DNA of 14,713 bases from NCBI GenBank assembly GCA_964555685.1, contig CAZKTO010000072.1, forward strand, positions 1 to 14,713, given 5' to 3'. A program made the translations under genes and the position numbers. The notes below the pieces were generated by a model. That model did no database searches and was not told the origin of the DNA. It was given only the letters and a program-made list of their open reading frames with translations. Below are positions 1 through 5,874 of the stretch, piece after piece. Numbering within the stretch: position 1 is the stretch's first letter; the number at the start of each line of letters is the position of its first letter. This DNA comes from CAZKTO01 sp964555685. Its GTDB lineage: Bacteria; Chloroflexota; Dehalococcoidia; SHYB01.

Positions 1-49
1 GAGGGCCATACTGTTCCTGCTGCGATCACGATTGTTCAGACACCAGAAG

Positions 50-69
50 CCCCGCAGCTTGCTGCGGGG
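50..69. repeat. Perfect hairpin with 9-bp arms
   Basis: CCCCGCAGC and GCTGCGGGG flank a TT loop. The hairpin is G+C-rich and is followed by ATCTTC rather than a clear T-run, so a terminator role for a gene to the left is possible but unproven. It begins a run of inverted repeats that fills the gene-free left end (1-348). Nothing coding is recognisable in bases 1-49. Confidence 0.6.
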
Positions 70-99
70 ATCTTCACGCCGAGCCGCAGGCGAAGAATT

Positions 100-154
100 G
101 GGTGGGGGGATTCCCCACCCCAGACCCTTCGTCCCGACACGTCGGGACGAAGGG
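100..154. repeat. Two adjacent perfect inverted repeats
   Basis: The first has 8-bp arms, GGGTGGGG at 100-107 and CCCCACCC at 113-120, around a 5-nt loop. The second is a near-complete palindrome with 14-bp arms at 125-138 (CCCTTCGTCCCGAC) and 141-154, separated only by AC. The string CCCACCCCAGA followed by TTCGTC and, after the hairpin, TGACAT recurs at about 13170-13224 with a different hairpin. The pair is therefore a member of a dispersed repeat family and not a one-off structure. Confidence 0.65.
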
Positions 155-217
155 TGACATGGTGAAAGGCGGCATGGGCCTGCCCAGGGGCTGACGCTGT
201 GCGCCACGCGACCCGCT

Positions 218-329
218 GTCATTGCGAGGGCCGCCATCGGCGGCCCGTGGCAATCTCCGCACATGTCGGGTCCATGCCAGGCGCGGAGATTGCTTCGTCG
301 CCCGCCTACGGCGGACTCCTCGCAACGAC
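218..329. repeat. Imperfect ~112-bp inverted repeat, MITE/REP-like
   Basis: The left end reads GTCATTGCGAGG and the right end, read on the minus strand, GTCGTTGCGAGG. Further in, GCAATCTCCGC on the left (251-261) is matched by GCGGAGATTGC on the right (280-290). Each arm carries its own small hairpin: GGCCGCC/GGCGGCC around 229-245 and CCGCC/GGCGG at 302-314. Similar GTCATTGCGAGG-type repeats occur in many environmental bacterial genomes (recalled, not searched). It ends 19 bp before the acyl-CoA dehydrogenase start and just upstream of that gene's ribosome binding site, so it would lie in or next to its leader. Confidence 0.65.
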
Positions 330-348
330 ATCGTAAAGGAGCGAACCG

Positions 349-1482
349 ATGGACCTCTCCCTGACCGAAAACCAGCAGATGCTCAAGACCTCCGCCCGGG
401 CCTTCATCGAGAAGGAGTACCCGTGGCAGAAGGTGCGCGATATCCAGGAGAGCCCCACGGGTTTCGCCTCCGAGACCTGGAAGCAGATCACCGGGCTGGG
501 CTGGCTCGGCCTGCCCTTCCCCGAGGCCTACGGCGGCGCCGGCGGCGACTTCATGGACACCGCCGTGCTCCTGGAGGAGATCGGCCGGGGGCTCCTTCCC
601 AGCCCCTACACCTCCACCGTCGTCTGCTGCGGCCTGCCCATTCTGCAGTTCGGGACGGAGGGGCAGCGCCAGGAGCATCTGACCAAGATCACCGCCGGCC
701 AGCGCATCATGGCCTTCGCCCTCACCGAGGCCGACGCCCAGATCGCCCCGGCGAGCGTCCGCCTCCGCGCGTCCCGCGAGGGCGATGGCTACGTCCTCAG
801 CGGCGCCAAGCTCTTCATCCGCGACGCCAACGTGGCGGACTACCTCCTCGTCGCCGCGCGCACGGCCGAGGCGAAGGCCCTGGACCACGGCGTCACCCTG
901 TTCCTGGTGGATGCCAGAAGCCCCGGCGTCTCCGTCACGCTGCTCCGGAGCACCGCCATGGACCGCCAGTGCGAGGTCGCATTTCAGGACGTGCGCGTCC
1001 CCAAGGGGCAGGTCCTGGGCGGCGTGGGCCAGGGCTGGCCCATCGTCCAGTGGACCCTGGCGCGGGCCACCCTCGCCGAGTGCGCCGAGCTCGTTGGCGC
1101 CATCCAGAAGGTCCTGGACACGAGCATCGCCTACGCCAAGAGCCGCGTCCAGTTCGGGCGGCCCATCGGGACCTTCCAGGGTATCCAGTTCAAGGTGGCC
1201 GATATGGTCACGGACGTCGATGGCGCCCGCCTCATCACCTCCCACGCCCTCTGGAAGCTCGCCACGGGCCAGCCGGCGGAGGACGATATCGCCCGCGCCA
1301 AGATCTGGGTCAGCGATGCCTCCCGGCGCGTGGTGCGGGAGGGCCACCAGATCCACGGCGGCATCGGCTTCATCAAGGAGCACTTCCTCTACCTCTACTT
1401 CCGGCGCGCCAAGACCGGCGAACTCATGTGGGGCTCCGCCGACGCCCACCGGCGCCAGCTCGCCGCCGCGCTCCTGGACTAA
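349..1482 (+). CDS. Acyl-CoA dehydrogenase family flavoprotein
   Basis: The 377-residue product is a normal-length acyl-CoA dehydrogenase, which would desaturate an acyl-CoA at the alpha-beta position using FAD and pass electrons to ETF. The helical N-domain spans about 1-115, the beta domain 120-225 with FAD-contact motif LTEADA (126-131), and the C-terminal helical domain 228-375 with QFGRPIGTFQ (268-277) and QIHGGIGF (334-341). The catalytic Glu of the usual YEG motif is missing: the aligned stretch is LMWGSADAHRR, with Trp361. The alternative helix-G position of isovaleryl-CoA dehydrogenase appears to be Ala240. Such C-termini occur in a subfamily related to heteromeric steroid/CoA-ester dehydrogenases, but no partner subunit is present here. 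The ATG at 349 follows TAAAGGAG at 334-341. Substrate cannot be told from sequence. It probably works with the downstream crotonase, although 241 bp of repeats separate them. Confidence 0.9.
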   Translation: MDLSLTENQQMLKTSARAFIEKEYPWQKVRDIQESPTGFASETWKQITGLGWLGLPFPEAYGGAGGDFMDTAVLLEEIGRGLLPSPYTSTVVCCGLPILQFGTEGQRQEHLTKITAGQRIMAFALTEADAQIAPASVRLRASREGDGYVLSGAKLFIRDANVADYLLVAARTAEAKALDHGVTLFLVDARSPGVSVTLLRSTAMDRQCEVAFQDVRVPKGQVLGGVGQGWPIVQWTLARATLAECAELVGAIQKVLDTSIAYAKSRVQFGRPIGTFQGIQFKVADMVTDVDGARLITSHALWKLATGQPAEDDIARAKIWVSDASRRVVREGHQIHGGIGFIKEHFLYLYFRRAKTGELMWGSADAHRRQLAAALLD

Positions 1483-1502
1483 GAAACTATCTCAAAAAGC
1501 GC

Positions 1503-1628
1503 CCCGCCGTAGGCGGGCTGCTGGGGTCCTGCCCTCACCCCCGGCCTGAGCCTGACGAAGGGGCCACCCCCTCTCCGATCCGGAGAGGGGGCAGGCACCG
1601 TCCTGAGCTTGTCGAAGGAGGGTGAGGG
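1503..1628. repeat. Composite inverted repeats between two lipid-metabolism genes
   Basis: Three nested or adjacent structures are visible. A hairpin CCCGCC/GGCGGG lies at 1503-1517; its CCGCCGTAGGCGG core is the reverse complement of 302-314. A larger inverted repeat has ends CCCTCACCC (1532-1540) and GGGTGAGGG (1620-1628). At its centre is a perfect 11-bp stem, CCCCCTCTCCG at 1567-1577 with its complement at 1581-1591. CCTGAGCCTGACGAAGG and CCTGAGCTTGTCGAAGG lie in the two arms as direct-oriented variants of a common dispersed motif. The stems may stop transcription from the dehydrogenase gene, but no T-tract follows. Confidence 0.6.
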
Positions 1629-1723
1629 CGGCAGCGAACACAAAATGCACACTTGGACCGGCACAGTCGGGACCCAGCATGACATGGTACTGGCGAGACG
1701 AAGAACGTAGGAGGTACCGCACC

Positions 1724-2512
1724 GTGAAGTTCGAGACGATCATCTACGAGAAGCAGGACCACAAGGCGGTCATCACGCTGAACCGCCCCCAGCGCATGAA
1801 CGCTCTCAGCGGCCAGATGACCCTGGACCTCTACGAGGCATGGAAGGACTTCCGCGACGACCCGGAGGTATGGGTCGCCATCATGACCGGCACGGGCGAC
1901 AGGGCCTTCTCCGCGGGGGCCGACCTCAAGGACGCCGCCGAGTCGCGCCAGGGCGGTCAGCGCCCCCAGATGGGGGCCGGCATCCCGCCCGGCGGCTTCA
2001 CCAAGAACATGCACATCTGGAAGCCCATTATCGCCGCCATCAACGGCTACGCCCTGGGCGGCGGGCTCGAAATGGCCCTGGCCTGCGATCTCCGCATTGC
2101 GTCGGAGAACGCTCGTCTCGGTCTGCCCGAGGTCCGCTGGTCCCTACTCGCCGGCGCCGGCGGTGTCACGCGCCTGCCCCGCTCCGTCCCGCGGGCCGTG
2201 GCCATGAAGATGTGCCTCACCGGCGAGCCCATCACGGCCCAGGAGGCGCTCCGCTGGGGCCTGGTCACGGACGTGGTGCCCCTCCCCGAGCTCATGCCCC
2301 TGGCCCACACGATCGCCGACCGCATCATCGAGAACGCGCCCCTGGCCGTTCGCGCCTGCAAGGAGATGGTGATCAAGGGCCTCGATCTCTCCCTTGAAGG
2401 CTCTCTGGCGCTCGAGAGCGACTACATCACCCCGCTCATGGGCACCGAGGACTTCCGCGAGGGCCCCCTGGCCTTTGCCCAGAAGCGCAAGCCCAGCTTC
2501 AAGGGGCGCTAG
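1724..2512 (+). CDS. Enoyl-CoA hydratase/isomerase (crotonase) family
   Basis: The 262-residue crotonase would hydrate trans-2-enoyl-CoA to 3-hydroxyacyl-CoA. The reading frame is open back to 1622, but the chosen start is GTG 1724 because TAGGAGGT at 1708-1715 sits 8 nt upstream; the protein then begins VKFETIIYEK, typical of the family. An in-frame ATG at 1679 has no ribosome binding site. Seen: NRPQRMNAL (20-28), oxyanion-hole segment AFSAGADL (61-68), and NGYALGGGLE (107-116). Both glutamates of the rat hydratase catalytic pair are present, Glu116 in GGGLE and Glu136 in LPEV. This favours hydratase activity over an isomerase or dehalogenase relative. The C-terminal helical segment ends around 262. 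The position after an acyl-CoA dehydrogenase fits beta-oxidation or a related CoA-ester pathway; the chain length is unknown. Confidence 0.93.
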   Translation: MKFETIIYEKQDHKAVITLNRPQRMNALSGQMTLDLYEAWKDFRDDPEVWVAIMTGTGDRAFSAGADLKDAAESRQGGQRPQMGAGIPPGGFTKNMHIWKPIIAAINGYALGGGLEMALACDLRIASENARLGLPEVRWSLLAGAGGVTRLPRSVPRAVAMKMCLTGEPITAQEALRWGLVTDVVPLPELMPLAHTIADRIIENAPLAVRACKEMVIKGLDLSLEGSLALESDYITPLMGTEDFREGPLAFAQKRKPSFKGR

Positions 2513-2531
2513 GCGCTGCGGCTCGCGGACA

Positions 2532-2545
2532 CGGTCTGCGGACCG
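2532..2545. terminator. Small hairpin between convergent genes
   Basis: CGGTC and GACCG pair around a TGCG loop in the 35-bp gap between the stop of the enoyl-CoA hydratase and the stop of the convergent hydrolase. There is no T-run on either strand, so this is at most a weak bidirectional stop. It is listed because it is the only structure in that gap. Confidence 0.25.
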
Positions 2546-2547
2546 CC

Positions 2548-3390
2548 TTACCCGAGCCCCAGCAGCCGCGCTGCGTTGCCTCCGAGGACCGCCATCTTCC
2601 CCTCCCCTGAAAGCCCGCTGCCCTCCACCTGCCGAAGGAGCCGCTCCTGCTCGATGAGCGGAAAATCGGTCCCGAAGAGGATGCGGTCCGCCCCCACCAG
2701 GTCCGCCACCCGTTCAAACACCTGCGGCTCGTACAGGAAGGGGGACGCGGCCGTGTCGAACCAGACGTTGGCGAGGGCGCGGCGCACCTCCGGCATGAGG
2801 GCGTAGAACGGGAGCCCGCCGCCCCAGTGCGCGCAGACGACCGGCGCCTCCGGGAAGCTGGTGATGAACCGGTAGAGCACGCCGGGAGTGACCTGTCCCT
2901 TGCCCGCGTAGGCGTGTCCCACGGGCTCCGAGGCATGGGTCAGGATGACCAGCCGGTGGCGCATCGCCGCCTCCACCAGCGGCTCCATGAGCCGCGCGTC
3001 GCCCAGGTCGAACCCCTGCGTGTCCGGGTGCAGCTCCCCGATCCCCCTCGCTCCCAGGGCGGCGCACCGCTCGATCTCTTGGAGCGCCCTGGGCCCGGCC
3101 AGCGGGTTCACCGAGCAGAACGGGACCAGCCGGTCCGGCGCGCGCTGCGCCGCCTCCAGGATCGCGTCGTTGCTCTCCTGGCAGAGCTCATGGGTGGCCC
3201 AGCCGATGTTGAGGAGGACCGCCCGGTCCACGGCGTTCCGGTCCATGCTCTCGAGGAGTGCGCTGGGGGTGGCCAGGGGCGCCTTAGGGTCGGCGTACAG
3301 GGTCCGGAAGGTGAGGTCGCGGAGGAGATCGTCGCGGCGCCTGGCCGTCGCGCCGGGCGGGAAGACGTGGACGTGGGCGTCGATGCGCAT
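2548..3390 (-). CDS. Amidohydrolase-2 family metal-dependent hydrolase or decarboxylase
   Basis: With the ATG at 3390 the product is 280 residues and begins MRIDAHVHVFPP. It is a TIM-barrel protein of the amidohydrolase-2 group (PF04909-like), which includes aminocarboxymuconate-semialdehyde decarboxylase and hydrolases of cyclic or aromatic substrates. Likely metal and catalytic residues are visible: His6 and His8 (HxH), Glu119 in GIGELHPD, His152 in ILTHASE, His188 in CAHWGGG and Asp242 in ILFGTDFPL. There is no signal peptide, so it is probably cytoplasmic. A GTG at 3414 would add eight residues, but the family normally starts at the RIDAHxH strand. Neither start has a strong ribosome binding site. 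It faces the hydratase gene and is divergent from PEP synthase. A substrate cannot be named. Confidence 0.85.
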   Translation of the reverse strand: MRIDAHVHVFPPGATARRRDDLLRDLTFRTLYADPKAPLATPSALLESMDRNAVDRAVLLNIGWATHELCQESNDAILEAAQRAPDRLVPFCSVNPLAGPRALQEIERCAALGARGIGELHPDTQGFDLGDARLMEPLVEAAMRHRLVILTHASEPVGHAYAGKGQVTPGVLYRFITSFPEAPVVCAHWGGGLPFYALMPEVRRALANVWFDTAASPFLYEPQVFERVADLVGADRILFGTDFPLIEQERLLRQVEGSGLSGEGKMAVLGGNAARLLGLG

Positions 3391-3438
3391 GACGCCCCAT
3401 GATAGCAGAGGCACGCGGCCCGGCTCCCTGTGCAGCGG

Positions 3439-3467
3439 TGGACAAGAGGGACACCGCGCGGTATACT
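3439..3467 (+). promoter_or_regulatory. Sigma-70-type promoter for PEP synthase
   Basis: A -35 box TGGACA at 3439-3444 and a -10 box TATACT at 3462-3467 are separated by exactly 17 bp. Each differs from consensus at one base, which is conspicuous in DNA this G+C-rich. Transcription would begin near 3474, giving a leader of about 127 nt before the PEP synthase start codon. Confidence 0.65.
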
Positions 3468-3472
3468 CGTCT

Positions 3473-3493
3473 CCCCTGGGCCAGGCTCAGGGG
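3473..3493 (+). promoter_or_regulatory. Hairpin at the start of the PEP synthase leader
   Basis: CCCCTGGGCC (3473-3482) and GGCTCAGGGG (3484-3493) pair over most of their length, with one G-U pair in RNA and a loop formed by opening the innermost bases. A T-enriched stretch, TCGTTTGTGTT, follows. It lies at the predicted transcript 5' end and could be a stabilising stem or an attenuator; neither role is established. A perfect 12-bp palindrome GAGCCCGGGCTC at 3526-3537 follows and precedes TTT. Confidence 0.3.
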
Positions 3494-3600
3494 TCGTTTG
3501 TGTTGGATGTGACTGGCCCCATAGCGAGCCCGGGCTCTTTCTGTCCAGCCCCTGTCGGCACCTCGATAGCGCATCGCAGCCGCCGGCCAGGAGGCGAAGG

Positions 3601-5862
3601 ATGCCAACTTCGATGCCTGCGATCCGCTGGTTCCATGAGATAGGCAAGGACGACCTTGCCGAGGCGGGCGGGAAGGGCGCCAACCTCGGGGAGATGACCC
3701 GCCAGGGCATCCCGGTGCCCCCGGGCTTTGTCGTTACCGCCGCCGTCTACTTCGACTTCCTCGAGCGCGCCGGCATCGCTCCTCTCATCAAGAGCGCCCT
3801 GGCCGGTCTCGACGTCGCCGACTCCGCCGCCCTCGGGGCCGCCTCCAAGCGCATCAAGCAGGCCATCGATAGCGCGCCCATGCCGGCCGATATCGCTAGC
3901 GAGGTCAAGCAGGCCTACCGCCAGCTCGGCCAGGGCTTCGTCGCGGTCCGCTCCTCCGCCACCGCCGAGGACTTGCCGGACGCGTCCTTCGCCGGCCAGC
4001 AGAGCACCTTCCTGAACGTCTTGGGCGAGGAGCAGGTCGTGGCCTCCGTGAAAGCCTGCTGGGCCAGCCTCTTCGAGGCCCGCGCCATCTTCTACCGCGC
4101 CGAGCACCGGTTCGACCACCTTTCCGTCGGCATCGCCGTCCCTGTCCAGCGCATGGTGGATTCCGAGCTCTCGGGCGTCATGTTCACCTCCGAGCCGGTC
4201 TCCAACGACGGCTCCAAGATCTACATCGAGGCCATCTACGGCCTGGGAGAGGCCATCGTCTCCGGTCAGGTGAACCCGGACACCTACCTCCTGGACAAGG
4301 AGAGCCTGGCCCTCGAGCGGCCGCCCACCGTCGCCCGCCAGCAGTGGGAGCTCCGGCGCAACCCCGACAACCCCAGCCGCAACGGCGCCAACCGCAGGGT
4401 CGATATCCCGCCCGGGCGCGCCGCTCAGCAGAAGCTGGACGAGGCCGCTCTCCGGGCCCTCGCCGAGCTCGGCAAGCGCCTGGAGGCCCACTACCAGCGC
4501 CCCCAGGACATCGAGTGGGCCATGGAGGGCCGCTCGATCTATATCCTGCAGACCCGCGCCATCACCACCCTTGGCCAACAGGCCGATGACGCCGAGCGGG
4601 TCGAGGTCAGCGCGCCCGTGCTCCTCACGGGAGCGCCCGCCAGCCCCGGCGTTGGCTCCGGCGCCGCCGTCATCGTCCGCGACGCCTCCGAGATCGACCG
4701 GGTCCGGCAGGGCATGGTGCTGGTGGCCGACATGACGACGCCGGACTTCGTGCCCGCCATGAAGCGCGCCTCGGCCATCGTCACGGACAAGGGGGGACGC
4801 ACCTGTCACGCCGCCATCGTCAGCCGCGAGCTGGGCGTCCCCTGCATCGTCGGCGCCGAGTCGGCCACTCGCGTCCTCTCGGACGGACAGAAGGTCACCG
4901 TGGACGCCACCGCGGGCAAGGTCTACGATGGCATCGTCGCCATCAAGAAGATCGCCGTGGTCACCGGCAAGTACCGCCGCACCAGGACCCGTGTCTACGT
5001 CAATCTGGCGGACCCGGAGCTGGCCGAGCGCGTCGCCGCCACGAACGTCGATGGCGTGGGCCTGTTGCGCGCCGAGTTCATGGCCGCCCACATTGGCGAG
5101 CATCCCCACTACATGCTGGACCGCGGGAAGGGCCGGGAGTTCACCGACAAGCTCGCCAAGGGCATCCGCCAGTTCGCCAAGGCCTTCGCCCCCAGGCCCG
5201 TCGTCTACCGCACCACCGACTTCAAGACCAACGAGTACCGCAACCTCACCGGCGGCGAGGACTACGAGGACCAGGAGGAGAACCCGATGATCGGGTTCCG
5301 CGGCGGCTTTCGCCACATGGCCGAGCCGGACGTCTTCCGCCTCGAGACCAACGCCATCAACAAGGTCCAGGCCGAGTTCGATAACCTGTACGTCATGATC
5401 CCCTTCGTCCGGACGCCCGAGGAGCTCCGCCAGATCAAGGGCCTGCTCAAGGAGTACGGCGTCGCCAGCGGCAAGCTCTGGATCATGGTCGAGGTCCCCT
5501 CCACCGTCGTCCTCCTCGACCGCTTCCTCGACGTGGGTGTGGACGGCGTCTCCATCGGCTCCAACGATCTCACCCAGCTCGTCCTGGGCATCGACCGGGA
5601 CAACGCCCGTTTCTCCCAGCTCTTCGACGAGCGCAACGAGGCGGTCCTGTGGTGCCTCGAGCACGTCATCAAGACCTGCCGCCGGCGCGACTTCACCGTC
5701 TCCATCTGCGGCCAGGCGCCCTCCTTCTACCCCGACCTGACGGCCAAGCTCGTGGAGTGGGGCATCACCTCCGTCTCCGTCAGCCCCGATATGATCGACC
5801 GGACGCGCGACATCATCGGCGAGATCGAAGAGCGGCGCGGCGTCCTGCCCCCGCAGGACTAG
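3601..5862 (+). CDS. ppsA: Phosphoenolpyruvate synthase (pyruvate, water dikinase)
   Basis: The enzyme converts pyruvate, ATP and water to PEP, AMP and phosphate, the entry step to gluconeogenesis. The product is 753 residues, slightly shorter than E. coli PpsA (792). The ATG at 3601 has AGGAGG at 3589-3594, six bases upstream; the frame is open further upstream but that part is non-coding leader. The N-terminal ATP-grasp domain (about 1-330) contains GGKGANLGEM and RSSATAEDLPDASFAGQ. The swivelling phosphohistidine domain has GGRTCHAAIVSRELG with His403. The C-terminal PEP/pyruvate barrel (about 460-745) has NPMIGFRGG, IMVEVPS, GSNDLTQLVLGIDRD and catalytic Cys703 in SICGQAPS. The GSNDLTQ and CGQAPS segments fit PEP synthase rather than pyruvate phosphate dikinase. 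Its stop codon overlaps the ribosome binding site of the downstream binding protein, so the two are probably one transcript. Confidence 0.96.
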   Translation: MPTSMPAIRWFHEIGKDDLAEAGGKGANLGEMTRQGIPVPPGFVVTAAVYFDFLERAGIAPLIKSALAGLDVADSAALGAASKRIKQAIDSAPMPADIASEVKQAYRQLGQGFVAVRSSATAEDLPDASFAGQQSTFLNVLGEEQVVASVKACWASLFEARAIFYRAEHRFDHLSVGIAVPVQRMVDSELSGVMFTSEPVSNDGSKIYIEAIYGLGEAIVSGQVNPDTYLLDKESLALERPPTVARQQWELRRNPDNPSRNGANRRVDIPPGRAAQQKLDEAALRALAELGKRLEAHYQRPQDIEWAMEGRSIYILQTRAITTLGQQADDAERVEVSAPVLLTGAPASPGVGSGAAVIVRDASEIDRVRQGMVLVADMTTPDFVPAMKRASAIVTDKGGRTCHAAIVSRELGVPCIVGAESATRVLSDGQKVTVDATAGKVYDGIVAIKKIAVVTGKYRRTRTRVYVNLADPELAERVAATNVDGVGLLRAEFMAAHIGEHPHYMLDRGKGREFTDKLAKGIRQFAKAFAPRPVVYRTTDFKTNEYRNLTGGEDYEDQEENPMIGFRGGFRHMAEPDVFRLETNAINKVQAEFDNLYVMIPFVRTPEELRQIKGLLKEYGVASGKLWIMVEVPSTVVLLDRFLDVGVDGVSIGSNDLTQLVLGIDRDNARFSQLFDERNEAVLWCLEHVIKTCRRRDFTVSICGQAPSFYPDLTAKLVEWGITSVSVSPDMIDRTRDIIGEIEERRGVLPPQD

Positions 5863-5874
5863 GAGGAGGAAGAT

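Noticed and set aside
222..1625. A 467-codon plus-strand frame overlapping the acyl-CoA dehydrogenase
   Set aside because: It starts inside the inverted repeat, runs through the dehydrogenase in another frame and gives an Arg/Pro/Gly-rich string. The dehydrogenase frame has a ribosome binding site and family motifs.
1622..1723. N-terminal extension of the enoyl-CoA hydratase
   Set aside because: The frame is open, but the extension contains the repeat end and the strong TAGGAGGT at 1708-1715. Crotonases normally begin near the GTG at 1724.
3395..3410. A TATCAT -10-like box immediately upstream of the minus-strand amidohydrolase start
   Set aside because: It would give a nearly leaderless message and has no matching -35 at the right spacing. 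There is not enough to call a promoter.
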